Positions 20,901 through 32,450 are shown, counted from the stretch's first letter. The stretch is 64,000 bases of DNA from Symsagittifera roscoffensis (GCF_963678635.1 NC_087064.1:11135671-11199670); one strand, 5' to 3'. Notes: generated by a model from the sequence alone, not told the origin. Program-made: numbers and translations.

Positions 20901-21260
20901 AGACGTGGCCAAGCATTTAGTTGCGGCATGGACAAAAGTTAAGTCGCAGTTTGTTTGAAAAATAGCTTGTGCCATGATTGAAAAATAAGTAGCGGCATCG
21001 TCAAAAAAGTTTTGGCGGCCTAGTCAAAAAGGTAGTCGCGAAATAGTCGAAAAATTAGTCGCAGCGGAGTGGTGGAATAAAAAAAATCGCGGGGTGGTTG
21101 AAAAATTAGTCTCGGCATGGTCCAAAAATTAGCCGCGCCATAATCGAAAAAATAGTCTCAGCATGGTCAAAAAATTAATCGCTACCTGGTCGAAAAACCG
21201 GTCGCGGTGTTGTCAAAAAATTAATTGCAGCGTGATCAAAAAATTATTCGCCAAAAATTA
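20860..21260 (+). repeat. Degenerate ~25-bp array (TAGTCGCGGCATGGTCAAAA)
   Basis: About sixteen imperfect copies of a unit close to AATTAGTCGCGGCATGGTC plus an A-run. A shorter stretch of the same unit lies at 19325-19450 inside the first duplicated block. Confidence 0.8.
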
Positions 21261-21677
21261 ATGAGCAGCTTTCAAATAAACAAACATTATGTGACAAACG
21301 GCAAGCGTTTAATTCAAAGCTAACTTTTTGAATTTTAAAAGAAAGTTACCAGATTTTTTTTTAAATGAGTTGCAAATATCCAAAAGAGCCAATATGTGTT
21401 TTTTAGCTAATTTGTTTGACTCATGATTCGACCAAAACCGTCAAATGGAGTCCATTTTTTGTCACAAACTGAGACGAGCGAACGAAGGCTGTAGTCAAAC
21501 ATAGTTGAAAAAATTTCAGGTACAATTGATTTTTTTCTCGGTCAGACACAGTGGTATTGGGTTTATCGGTCAATATTTTGCCGATCGAAAAATTCTTCAA
21601 CGGATTGTTTTAACTACGCCAAACTCTTCCGAAGCGCTTTTTCCAGTCGTTCTCTTCGGGCTGCCGGTAAGCTTATT

Positions 21678-21797
21678 CGGTCGCGCCGGTCTCGGTTAAC
21701 TTATTTTCGGTCGCGCGGATGTCGGATAACTATCCGTCGGTCGCACGGGTCGCGGTTAACTTTCATTTGGTCGCGCCGGTCGCGGACAGATTGCTTT
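21678..21797 (+). repeat. GC-rich 30-bp array, 4 copies
   Basis: CGGTCGCGCCGGTC-like units begin at 21678, 21708, 21738 and 21768, with exact 30-bp spacing. They carry a TTAACTT spacer. Confidence 0.85.
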
Positions 21798-22022
21798 GGT
21801 CTATAAAATCTGATAATAACATAATCTGGTGGCAACTTTTCTGATCATAAAACCACAACCTCGACCCGGATCGTTCTTCCTAAAATTTTTTGGTACATCA
21901 TTTTTTTGCGATGTTGTTTAGAAAAAAAAGACTTTGGCGGGAATCGCGGCTCAAACAACGCGGACATAAACAAGACTCGGAACCGCGGCCCGACTTGAGA
22001 AAAGACTGCTCAACACTACTTA

Positions 22023-22222
22023 NNNNNNNNNNNNNNNNNNNNNNNNNNNNNNNNNNNNNNNNNNNNNNNNNNNNNNNNNNNNNNNNNNNNNNNNNNNNNN
22101 NNNNNNNNNNNNNNNNNNNNNNNNNNNNNNNNNNNNNNNNNNNNNNNNNNNNNNNNNNNNNNNNNNNNNNNNNNNNNNNNNNNNNNNNNNNNNNNNNNNN
22201 NNNNNNNNNNNNNNNNNNNNNN
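22023..22222. other. Assembly gap (200 N)
   Basis: Exactly 200 undetermined bases, most likely a fixed-size scaffold gap. The repeats on its left may be what broke the assembly. Frames that cross it have no meaning. Confidence 0.99.
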
Positions 22223-23253
22223 CCTCTAATACAAAAAAAACTATAAAACGAAAAACTCATCTTATTTGCATAAGAAAAATTCTGTGCGTTTTGTAATTTT
22301 CAGCGAGCGATTGTTTTTTTATTCGAAATGAACACCGAAAAAAATATTGATACAACCTTACATAAGTCAAGGAAATAACCAATTAGGTTGAATTAGAAAC
22401 CGCCAATCAACAACTTCTATTGCTTTTGAATAATGAATCTTTTGAGGTGGAATATATAACCTGCCCAGCTGTAGAAACAAACTTGAGCCGTATCACTCAA
22501 TGAGTTTTGTTTATTGGACTTATATGCCCAAATCATTCAACAGAAACGAAATACGACGCAATCTTGAATAATTTAATCCATAATTCAATGGAAGACATTC
22601 TCAAACTGTTGTCTGCATGCGATATCCACTATCGTTATCAGTACCAGTTCCTGGACTATCTGCAAGCTATTATTATTTTTTGAATTTTCAGTACTGAGTC
22701 TTTGATCCATTGTAAAAGTCATCGAATTCCACTGCATCAACTGTAAGAAAGCAAAGCCAAGTTTTTAGAACCTATGCTGTGAGACCTTCAGTTGAAAGGC
22801 TCGGTTACTACCAGCCACTCATCAAAATTCGCTGAATTGATTAATTTGAATACCTACGTCTCAATTAAGAGGCGAGCCGAGAAGTAATTTGCTTCTTGGT
22901 TACATACATAACCAAGTCGCTATGGAAATCGCGATTTAGGACTGTCTCATTCATGGATACGAAACGGAACTATGTTTCAGGGTAAGAGTAAGGGGAAGGT
23001 TCATTGCCCAGAGCCGCACTCCATTGGTCATTTAGCTCAATAACGGCAGCGACTTGGTGCCTCACATCACTGTGGTTGGGTAACGACTCATTCGGTTCCT
23101 TATAAGATTTTTCTACGTAAAAGTAGGAAATTTGAAACTCGCTCACGATCCCTGAACGCTGGATCAGTAACATCAGTTGGTGCAGCCCCTGGTGGCTTTG
23201 AGATTTTTCGACTTCTAATTGTTTTTGTTTGGCCGAAAATTTACTAGCCTCCG

Positions 23254-23254
<1 letters not shown>
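22223..23254. other. No gene seen
   Basis: AT-rich sequence with no supported frame, splice structure or repeat. Confidence 0.4.
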
Positions 23255-23305
<51 letters not shown>

Positions 23306-23315
23306 TTCTCTCTCT

Positions 23316-23356
<41 letters not shown>
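23255..23356 (+). repeat. (CT)n microsatellite
   Basis: About 100 bases of TCTC repeats with three small interruptions. The Leu-Ser repeat protein it would encode is an artefact. Confidence 0.98.
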
Positions 23357-23360
<4 letters not shown>

Positions 23361-25925
23361 ACTTTCGACCCTATCGATGGTCAAAACGTTTTTTGAGCGC
23401 AAACTACATGAATGCAATTTGAAGCCATTGGCTGCGCGACTCTATGCCTGCTATGAATAACTACAATAACTGTCAGTGATGTATTTTGAAAACAAGGTTA
23501 TTGTTCGAGTTGTTGATGAACGCAGTCCAAGGGGTATTAACCTGTCTCGTATCAAAACTCTTCATCAAATCAAAACACTGTACTCCAGGGAACTATAGTG
23601 ACCGGCTGTAAACTCGCACCAGTTTATTCGTTTGCGGGACGAACAAGTTCGCACTAAAACTTATGACGTCATATGGCGGTAAAACCTAGAAAAACGTTTA
23701 AAAGCAGACAATTCGTGAGATAGAGTTTACTTAAATTCAGCAGCAAACATGAATAGCCAGTTACTGTGCAAGTAGCACCGAAATTTCCGACAATAATTTT
23801 ATAAATGTATGAAAAATTTTCAAAATTTACGTCTTTGTTTGTGTGGTGTTATAGAAAATAAGAACAAAAAAATTGAAATAAGGCAAATTTAACAGTAATA
23901 TTTAAATAGTACGAATGGAAAACAGTTTTTGTAAAAAATTGGCTCGAAAATAATAATGTCATTTAATAATTTTTATTTATTGTAAAATTTTTCACAGACA
24001 CTGTTCGAATATTTTGATTTGGAAAACAGCGCTAAAAACCTGCATAAATCAAGTTGAATTGAGTAAAAACAAACTGTTGTGGCTTTACTTGAGCTGAAAT
24101 AAGCTCTTGTTTGCTTGTATCTTCAGCTTATTAGATTGAAACTAGACCAAAAATCGAAAACTTCAAAACTCTTTTTCTCGACACTGAAATGTCATTCAAT
24201 AATGACTGAAAGGGCTTTAAAATGATGTATCACTGGGCCCATTCCGATGGCTGCTTATGTTACCTCATTTTGCTTGGAAAACAAAAAAACCAAAATACAG
24301 CCGAATACAAAATGTCTCCACATTTTTGAAATGGTCAGAACAAACAAGCCAAGAGATCAAAGAGCCATAAATTTATTGGGTGTTGTTTCATGAGGAACCC
24401 TAAAAAATGGTCCCAATTTGAATTACGCTTTAATTACCGAATCAGTTTTCATGATTATTGGAACGCATTTTTAGCAGCATAAGACACAGATTTTCTGAAA
24501 ATGATAACGCGGAAACATGTGTGAAAAAATAGTTATTGCAATATTTCAATCCGCAAAATATCAAACTGCTTTGAGTTGTTCATGCTTTTCAAAAAAGGAT
24601 GCAGTTTACTATCGAGCAGGGAGTCTTTATTGTTTTAATGTTTGCCAGTGCAAAACAAACAGATGAGACTATTTATCAGTTTCCGAAATTGTTCCCCTAA
24701 ACAGATCTCGAGTGGATAGATTTACAAAAAGTACCAAAAAAGCACCAGTCAAAATCTGAATAAACGTAACGCCGGGAGACCAAAAACGGGCAAAAGTTAT
24801 GCAAATAGAGTCTAAAAAGAAGCTCGTTTGGTGACTCAAGATGACCTGAAAAGGTAAATTATCCAAAAAATTTGTGGCGATGAAACTTGAAAGCAGAATG
24901 CTGAGGAAAGTAGTTTTTGGGATGCAACTAAATGGCGCACAAGTTGAGGGACATGTAGCTGGAGTATGAAACAGACTTACAAAAACACCGACAAGTTTAT
25001 CTTCGCGAAATCTTTTTGGTAGAGGGAAAAAAGCAGTAATTTTTTTTCCACTTCGAACAAAAACGTTTCCGGTCTTCACATAACGTTTGTCTTGGGCTGC
25101 TAGCTATTTGTGCATGTTTTCAAGAAAATTGACCAAGTAGTGGTCGAGATATTCCAGTTGCGATTCTTTTTTTGGGACACCCTGTGTATATTGGGTTTTT
25201 GTTATTGGGCTAGTTTTGTTTTCATTTTAACTTGTTTTTGCTCATTCATTACCAATAGTTTGAGACTATATCTTGGGAACAATAGTATCAAAGAGATTGC
25301 GGCTAAAACACACGGCGATCAAATTTTAAGCTTATCTGAAAATGATTAATAGTAAACTTAAGCATTTTATTGATAAAATTCTCTTCAGTAACAGGCCTAC
25401 CATACCATGCCTGTTCACAAACGTTTTAGTTATCAGTTCTGGATAGTACGCAACACGTACCAGCCCAAATGCGTCATATTCATTCTGAATTTTTATTTTC
25501 AATATAAAAAAAAACAGAAAACTATTAAGCTTCATGTCGCCACCTGCTACATTACACCAGGTTCAAAGCCCGATAACAAACTGTTTTAACAGTCTGATTT
25601 CCATGCTATTCATTGGAGCAACCTCTTGATAAACCGCCTTTTGTCTGGATTACAGTCGTAAAAAGAAGCCTGGAAAATGGCGAAGACTGAACGAAACATC
25701 GCAAAAATTTAAGAGCCATAATCGCAAAATTCTGGATCAAAAATTGCTCGCAGTATTATTTGGACAAACATTGGAAATTTAAACTTTGGTTGCAAAAAAT
25801 ATAATTGAGCTATGTCAAGATATAGTCCAATTAAAGTTTAGAAAACTGACAGATGCTTCCATTTGTCGTTTTCTTGCAAGCAAACTTTAGAAACAGGTTT
25901 ACCTCAATAAAAATCTTGAATAGGT
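23357..25925. other. No gene seen; possible old Tc1/mariner-like end
   Basis: No supported frame. The sequence TTGGGACACCCTGTGTAT at 25175-25192 resembles the ends of Tc1/mariner-type DNA transposons. The preceding 500 bases hold only broken frames in which I cannot find a catalytic DDE/DDD motif. Confidence 0.25.
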
Positions 25926-26877
25926 GTTTTACAGTGTGGTTAAGTGAACCTAGATATAGTTTTTTTCGGTCGCGTGGGGGAGCATCGGTTGCACCATATA
26001 AGTTTTAGTTGCAAAAATCTTGGAGTTCTAATTTTTGGCCAATTTTGCAACCCGAAAACCTGAGCATACAACGCCGCAATGCGGTCCTCAATCTGGGTTC
26101 TAACTTTGCAATTCTGAGCTCAGCTGCCTCAAACACTTGTCACTAAAACCGTTGTTTTTCAAATTATAGCAAACAGATTTAAGCCAACAAGTACACTAAT
26201 CATGAAAACAATTTGCTGATTTATAAAATACCTTATTGCTATTTGTCTTTTGATTACAAGACAATTGTTGGTTTTCATTGAGTGGCCCTTTTTCCCGTTT
26301 TCAATTATTTGTTTCATTGCAGCATCCGCTCAATATATATTTCGTATAATCACTGATGATGATAATTGTCCGTCAAAATTCAAGTGCAGCATCTGAATTT
26401 TCATTAAAAACCTGTTCATCGACCGATCAAGCATTTCACGCCATTTTTTCTTCTAACTCAGAGACTGCTTTTTGCATATTTTCCAATAACTTCAATCGAA
26501 ATGAGTTCTATAATTATTTGTATTGGCGCCGAGATTTTTAGCCTGTCTGAATAATTTTCGTCATTTTGAGGCGCAGCAGCTTCGTTTTTGATTTGATTGC
26601 AATACTCTGTGCAATCATACTTCATGAAAAATTCTTTAGGTGCTTCTTCACTGCAAAAAGGGGGTGCTGTCTTGTTCATTCCCTTCATTTCCGAGTCATA
26701 GCCTTCTTTCCATGTTTTTTCATACTCTTTGCACTGAGAGTAAGTTCCCGGGAGAATGGGGGGACTAGTAAATTTTTCCCATACACGTCTATCAAGAACT
26801 AAAAACATTGAAACTAGATGTGTTTTACAGTGATGTTAAGTGAACCTGGATATAGCTTTTGGGTTGCGTCAGTGGCG
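25926..26877 (+). repeat. Pair of ~55-bp direct repeats flanking a candidate exon
   Basis: GTGTTTTACAGTG..GTTAAGTGAACCT.GATATAG.TTTT occurs at 25926-25985 and again at 26818-26877, 892 bp apart. The pair brackets the minus-strand exon candidate. Confidence 0.6.
26458..26798 (-). CDS. Candidate terminal exon of a cysteine-rich host protein
   Basis: On the minus strand a frame runs from a splice-acceptor-like AATGTTTTTAG (ending 26799) to TGA at 26458-26460. It encodes about 113 residues with the pattern Q-C-K-E-Y, then about 25 residues to FCSEEAPKEF, then DCTEYCN. The exon candidate at 60679 (plus strand) has the same acceptor decamer, the same start (x-V-x-D-R) and the same FC[SD][ED]x[AS]...C[TQ]EYC[NK] pattern. 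Two such matches in unrelated flanks are better explained by a real paralogous exon than by chance. The function is unknown; a secreted cysteine-rich protein is my guess. No matching upstream exons were identified. Confidence 0.4.
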
Positions 26878-27044
26878 CCAGTCGCTTCATTTTCTCTAAT
26901 GCGAAAGTCGCCGCGTTTTTTAAGATATCAAAGAGTGTAAATTAGGCTTTTTTACTGCCTCTTGTCCTTCTGATTTTGTATAAATGAAAAATTGCCATGC
27001 GTTTGAAAAAATTGTATTTTAATTTTTTCAAATTAAATTGGAAT

Positions 27045-27580
27045 ACAACAAGAGTGCTCGTATCAGGGCGAAGCCCTGAATGTTTCGACTGCCCATTAAG
27101 GTCTATGGAGCAGTAATATCATTAAAAAATTTAAAAAAATAAAACAAAATGAAAAATTTTTTTTTCAAAAATTTAAAGTTTTTTTTTAATAAAAATCATC
27201 CCCCCACACGCCATATAAAGGACAAAAGGATAGATTTCGATACTTGTAACAAATCAACTATGGCAAATAAGCTTCGTTAAACCAATTTGGAACGATTTCT
27301 AAGACGGATTAACTCTCCGCTTACGCGTTAATAGCGCGAAATATATCGCGCATTAATTGTCCCAAATTGGCCAAAATGGCAATCTTTAAACCCCTATAAC
27401 TTTACGAAAAATGATCACAGGTGAAATATCTTTTCAAATTTGAGCTCATGACAACAATACCTTTCGAATGATATAAAAAAAATTCCGTAAAAAATGGCTA
27501 GTTCAAAAGTCGAAATTTGTCTGAAGAAAAAAAACCCCACCCCGAGCACAAATATTCCGTTACTTTCGTATCGAAAGTCG
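27045..27580 (+). repeat. ~500-bp interspersed repeat, copy 1
   Basis: It shares long near-identical blocks with copies at 36125-36650 and 44935-45340: CACGCCATATAAAG, ACCAATTTGGAACGATTTCTAAGACGG, TCTCCGCTTACGCGTTAA and GATCACAGGTGAAATATC. It contains a perfect hairpin TCAGGGC-GAA-GCCCTGA (27063-27079) and an imperfect palindrome around GCGCGAAATATATCGCGC (27334-27351). It has no coding capacity, so a non-autonomous element is likely. Confidence 0.8.
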
Positions 27581-27624
27581 GAACAATAATTATACAACTT
27601 TATATTGAGAGTCTACGAAGAAAA

Positions 27625-27670
27625 ATGCTTATCATACGATAAACATAGAAAAAACTTGTATGATAAGCAT
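27625..27670. repeat. Perfect 13-bp stem-loop
   Basis: ATGCTTATCATAC (27625-27637) is perfectly inverted at 27658-27670 around 20 bases. Fragments of the same GCTTATCATAC word recur near 33425-34440. Confidence 0.85.
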
Positions 27671-27989
27671 GTTTTCAAACGAACTTTGTCTTCACAAACT
27701 ATCTTAAATTGGTTTAAATCTGTAGCAGTTTTTGTTACATGAGGGCAACTTGAAAATCATTAAAAGAAATTCAGTTCCAAATGCGTATGACGCAATTTTC
27801 ATATACAAACTGTAAAATTTAAAGGTTGTGGTAAAACATTTTTACTATTTTTGATTGCAAGTCGCTTCTGTGCTTTGGAAAAGGAAAAATTGCTGGCATG
27901 ATAAATGACAACGCCACTATCCCAGACGAGTCAGCATGCAGCGAGCTACCCACTAGTGAACAGCACTAATTTAAAAAAACTAGAGCCGC

Positions 27990-28048
27990 TTATTGTCAGA
28001 AAGAAAAAAAGAAAGAAAGAAAGACAGAAAAAAAGAAAGAAAGAAAGA
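27990..28048 (+). repeat. GAAA-type microsatellite
   Basis: A run of imperfect AAAG/GAAA repeats of about 60 bases. Confidence 0.9.
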
Positions 28049-28269
28049 ATTTCTTCAGACATACAAATACATTTACAAAATAAAATCAAACAAATTAAGC
28101 AATTAGTTTTTGGTAACTGTACGTTTTGTTTGAAAAGGATAGACTAAGCGCAAATTAGATGCCCATTAAAAGTCTACCCAGTATATACTGACTGAGACAT
28201 AGAACGTTTATGTGTAAATATAGATCGTTAATTAAGCAGCAAGTATTTTTGTAAGTATTTGGCGAATCT

Positions 28270-28745
28270 CATATTTTTACAAAATTGGCGTTTTCTCGAA
28301 TTCTAACAATTTCTAGGAGGTCATTTTTTCGAATAGAATCAGAGCCTTAGATGGACCTCTGGCAGCATCTATAAAAAGCACTGATTTTTGAATAAATTAA
28401 TCGATTTCTATATATATTTTTAAAGTACTTGATAAATTTCAGAACTTTTTACAGAAATGATGTTTTCTCTAAAACAAGCAATGAATGGAATGTCAAATTT
28501 TTGGATAGAATCAGAGCCTCAGATGGGTCTCTGGCAGCATCCATAAGAAGCACTGATTTTTGAATGAAATAATCGATTTCTATATATTTTTTAAAGTACT
28601 TGATGAGCTTCAGAACTTTTTACAAAAAATGGCATTTTTTCGAAAACTAGCAATGACTGCAATGTCAAATTGTTGGATAGAATCAGAGACTCAGATGGAT
28701 TTCTGATAAGATCAAGATCAAGCACTATTTTTTGGGGAAAATCAG
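28270..28745 (+). repeat. 172-bp tandem repeat, about 2.7 copies
   Basis: The block ATAGAATCAGAG.CTCAGATGG begins at 28333, 28505 and 28677, with exact 172-bp spacing. Each unit also holds GCACTGATTTTTGAAT and AATCGATTTCTATATAT. Confidence 0.9.
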
Positions 28746-29284
28746 ATCAACTAATTACGCTATGTACTAACTCACTATTACCTAGGATGTAATTGTCTCT
28801 AAATTTGTGTACAATTCGAATTTTAACTTTTTTCTCATTTTGCCTACAATAATAGGCAGACAATTGATCGCGCTCAGCATATTGAGCAACTATGAAACCC
28901 TATTATTTAATGAATACAATTTAAATTGATTTTGCAGAAAGGGGGTGCATAAGTGAATTTACCCGAATTCCTTGTTTTATAAGCGAATAGTTTGATGACA
29001 ACAAATAAATTAGATATTCATCAGGGTTTCTACTGTTTGAAGATCTCAGGTCAAACTTCAGTAAATCCTAAACACAAAGCTCATGAACAGTTCAAGTATT
29101 CTTTTCATAGCAACTTTTGTTTATAGTGTCGACTTTTCTTTCGAAAATTATCATTCGGATTTTTTTCCGCTGATAAAGTAGAACATGATTCAAAATTGTA
29201 TTGTTGATTGCATTGTAGTATTTAGAAAAACATCACTCGGAACATAATGCTTCGTTTTTGAAACAGCAACGCAATGCTTCAAAA
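28746..29284. other. No gene seen
   Basis: AT-rich sequence downstream, in minus-strand sense, of the LINE remnant. It may hold the unrecognised 3' end of that element. Confidence 0.35.
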
Positions 29285-29640
29285 CTAATTAATGTTGTTT
29301 TTTTCTGAAATAATGGTTAATCTATTTGATTTCATCCACGTCGAAAATTTTGTTAAATCTTGATAGAAGAATTCAGAAATTAGGCTCTCACATGCTACAT
29401 TTGTATCATCAGCAAAGAGAAAAAAGTTTAAACTTGATGCAGTGTGATTCAAGTTAACTAAAAAAGAAGAAGACCTAAAATAGAACTCTGCAAAACGCCC
29501 GTGGTCACTCTTAACCAAGCCGACCAGCAGTTTTTTGCATGAACACGTTGGAAGCTTTAGTTTTTCAGTTTAATCAACAGAATTCTGATTTCAAGAGTAT
29601 CAAATGCTTTTCTTAAATGAACAATTCTTGCTTGTTCTTA
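29285..29640 (-). pseudogene. LINE reverse transcriptase fragment
   Basis: Minus-strand readings give LRKAFDTLE (motif A region, near 29605), then TTGVLQSSILGLLLF in a shifted frame near 29480, and FFLFADDT (motif C, near 29410), followed by FSTWMKSNRLTI. The order and spacing fit a LINE RT with frameshifts; the fingers and thumb are missing. Confidence 0.7.
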
Positions 29641-29820
29641 AATGAACAAGCAATCGCTAAATTTGTTATATGCTAAATCGAAATAGAGCGTTTGCTTGTT
29701 ATATGCTAAATTGGTTTCTGGCTCTTCGATCGCATTAGAGCGTTTGCTTCAAAAGGACTTAAAAGTCCTGAGTATCTTTTTCGTTATTCAAGAAGAACAT
29801 GTCACGAAATGAGGAATTTA

Positions 29821-30150
29821 TCAAATCAATTTCTTCAGTTTGAGCTGAAAAAGTACTGAACAATGATCTGAGAAACATTCGTTTTCAAAAATTTTGACGT
29901 ATAGTTCTTCAATAATTGTTCCTATCAGATGAGCGATACATGTTCCAGCCACCCCAGTAATACGAGCTGCCTTTCTACTAAGTAGTTCAAAACCGTTTGG
30001 GGTAATGGTATTTATATAAGATTGGTGGAGATGATTTTCTGCGCGTACATTGATGTTAAAATCACTAGTCAGAACTACCGGTAATTTGTGTTTAATAAGT
30101 ATTTCCAGTTCCCGGTCTAACTCTTTTTTTATCATGATTAGATAGTACAT
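29821..30150 (-). pseudogene. LINE endonuclease (EEP family) fragment
   Basis: About 109 residues keep the core LTSDFNINV near 30060, the GFELL segment, a T-C-I-x-H-L block near 29935 and the terminal FSDHCSVLF near 29860. These match the conserved D-x-N and S-D-H motifs of apurinic-like endonucleases in LINEs. The N-terminal third of the domain is absent or unreadable. Confidence 0.7.
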
Positions 30151-30489
30151 TTGTGATTATTTTAAAATATTTTTCTTCCCGAATGCTTCAGCAAGTACTG
30201 ATTCTGGTAGATAAATATGTAGTTGTTCTATCAAGTTTACATTTCCACCTAATTGCATCAAAGTACTTCCAGCTCTAGTTTTTTTTATTGTTGCTTTCTA
30301 ATCCTTTTATTGCAAACATACTTATTTCATCTGTTTCACTTAGCCAAATTTCAGTGACACACAGTACATTAATTGGAGACTCGAGACTCAGAAGTGCTTC
30401 TAGATCTTCATGATGCTTTTACTAGATCTAACCTTGAACAATATACTTTAAAGACTATTAGCACCGCTTTTTTCAGATAAGTTATTGGG

Positions 30490-31411
30490 TTAAGATTTAT
30501 GAACCCACTTGTCCGGAGTTGTATGGAAAAACATCATTGAAACAACTCATTACATCAATTACATTATAACCCAGATTATCGCCTCCTTCATATAAACCAA
30601 TAATTTTGCACAACTTTTTGTAATTTTTCCAAAGGTGAAAGATAGATCTTTCTCTTGTCAATGCTGATTGAATGGGCCCATCTGCTTTCATCATCCGCAA
30701 AAAATTAACACGAGCTGAACTAATATCTTCGAATATTTTCACATTTTGATATACATCGGGTGAGTCAAGTTCTTTTTTCCTCTGAAGTAAATGGTTTTTT
30801 TTTCACTCGCCTAGAGATCGAACATTGATAGGTTTGACTCTAGCCATTCGCGAAGATAACCTATGCGCTTTTGATATGTCTTAGCATCATTACTATTAGT
30901 TACATGCAAACTTTTTTTGATGGTTGCTTCCATTGTTTTGTGTCTACCATCGTTTGCTTCTTCATAATTCCTAGAGCTTTCACGTTGTCTCACCTGTTGT
31001 AGTTTTCGATAAGTTCTGCTTTGGATATGATTTTTAGATGTGACCTGCTTTCGATATGGACCAACTCATTCTTTACTGCTCCAATTATTTCTTTTTTTTT
31101 TATTTTAGCGACCGCTTCAGCAATGGTTGATGTAATTAGTGATACTACTTGACCATTGATGTCGCTTAGTATGTTTGGCATTAACTTTTAAATAGAACTG
31201 GATAATGCCTCTTCAGTTTTTTTTCGTATTTGATGAATTCCGGCTGGCATCTTCCTCATCATTCATCTCCCCGCTCGGACTTTGCGCAGTACACTGTCGT
31301 TTGCTCCGTGGCTCACAAATTGGCTTTGGTCGTGAAATTTGAGCATGGGCAGCCGCTATGAACTGGAATTAGAACTTTGTTGATCAGGGGATGCAGCATG
31401 ATCAGGATTCA
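30490..31411 (-). pseudogene. LINE ORF1-like fragments
   Basis: Minus-strand pieces at 31411-31190 (from an ATG, with stops), 31181-30990, 30993-30811 and 30742-30497 follow one another with frame changes. They are rich in K, E, R and Q. The segment KIFEDISSARVNFLRMMKAD near 30700-30740 and a following WKNYKKLC resemble conserved ORF1 text of LINE elements. The assignment relies mostly on position upstream of the endonuclease. Confidence 0.45.
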
Positions 31412-31439
31412 TGCTCGTTCTCTGAAACTATTTAATAAG

Positions 31440-31885
31440 TTTATCGCAACAATTAGGCTAACACAACCTGAGTTAGCCTTTCGGCACTGTTGCCACAAAG
31501 AATGTTTTCGTCAAATTTGAACAATGTTTTGATCTCAGCACTGTTGAACATTACTTCAATTTCGGTAGTTTTGAACAACATTTTTTCCGATAGTGTTGTA
31601 CTTCGGCACTGTTGTACTATGTTTATGGAAACGGTAGTACCTTATCTAGTTCTGAATAAGTTTTTCGTGCTTCATAGAAAAATTGTCCAGGCTAGTCAAG
31701 GACCTACTATTTATTACCTGCTCCAAATTTCACGGATAGTAAATGAATTTTAATATAAAATTTTTCATTGCCTAAAAGTTTCAAAATAATCCTTTTTTGC
31801 AAAATTTTTTGCCAAATTTTTGCGTTACTCATGGCCTATTCGGAATCTAAACCTACCCATTTTGATATAAAAGGCATTTTTACCG
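31440..31885. other. No gene seen
   Basis: Contains imperfect repeats of CGGCACTGTTG-like text (31480-31620) and no supported frame. Confidence 0.35.
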
Positions 31886-32060
31886 ATGGATTACCGCCCC
31901 ACATTTACCGCAACCACACCCTTCCCCCATCTATTTTACCTCACAATCAGCCCCCACCACTTTTACCCATTTCGCCCCACATCCATATCGCACACCTCAC
32001 CTCTCACTCACGTTTTTACTACTCCCCCCAGATTTATCCGGCACTTTTCCCCGTTCACCC
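31886..32060 (+). repeat. C-rich, G-poor tract
   Basis: The plus strand is strongly depleted in G and carries many CCCC and CCCAC runs. A similar tract lies at 34890-35045. Pro/Phe-rich frames across both are composition artefacts. Confidence 0.6.
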
Positions 32061-32252
32061 CACATTTGAGTTTCTGTTTTAAAAAACTGTTTGTACCTAG
32101 TCCGAATGTAAAAAAATTTTGCATGGTAAACAAACTAACTGTTGTGAACACATTAGTTCTTCATAATTTATTTTTTAACATCACTTATTCAGCTATAATA
32201 ACCCGTAAGACAATTGAAAAAATGTAAATTTTGAAATGTGGGGGGAAAGTTC
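32045..32252 (+). repeat. MITE-like repeat, family B copy 1
   Basis: About 200 bp bounded by CTTTTCCCC..CCCCACATTTGAG and its near-inverse TTTGAAATGTGGGGGGAAAG. The inside shares TTTTGCATGGTAAAC, AACACA.TAGTTCTT and AACATCA...ATTCAGC.ATAAT with copies at 35142, 42072 and 44020. Confidence 0.6.
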
Positions 32253-32280
32253 AAAAAGCCGTTTATTCTTACCTCCAACG

Positions 32281-32450
32281 CCCAACCCCCCCCCCCCTCC
32301 CCCCGTAAAAATGAAGGAGATAATAAAAAGGGGGAGAGGGGGGACGGGAGTAGCGGTGTACACGATGAAGTGGGGTCATATGCGTGAGGAGCAAAAGGAG
32401 ACATAAATAGGGCTAGGGGGAGAAAAAGGGGAAGAAAGATCAACAAGCTG
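32281..32450 (+). repeat. C-tract followed by purine-rich G-tract
   Basis: A near-unbroken run of C (32284-32301) is followed by a G/A-rich stretch (32311-32450) with several GGGG runs. It is low complexity and possibly G-quadruplex forming. Confidence 0.6.

Larger units (their letters stand above)
29285..31411 (-). mobile_element. Decayed LINE-type (non-LTR) retrotransposon
   Basis: On the minus strand, in correct order, are fragments of an ORF1-like protein (31411-30490), an endonuclease domain (30150-29821) and reverse transcriptase motifs (29640-29285). Frames shift repeatedly, and the middle of ORF2 between endonuclease and RT motif A is missing. The combination of an EEP endonuclease with an FADD-type RT points to a Jockey/CR1-like clade, but the clade cannot be settled by eye. 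Confidence 0.75.

Noticed and set aside
21890-22260. Frames crossing the N run on both strands
   Set aside because: Most of each frame is undetermined sequence.
23219-23422. Leu-Ser repeat frame
   Set aside because: Pure translation of the (CT)n microsatellite.
24669-25079. 136-codon minus-strand frame
   Set aside because: Looks like chance; considered as transposase on either strand but no catalytic motif could be found.
31768-32227. Pro/Phe/Thr-rich overlapping frames
   Set aside because: Composition artefact of the C-rich tract; two frames are open at once.
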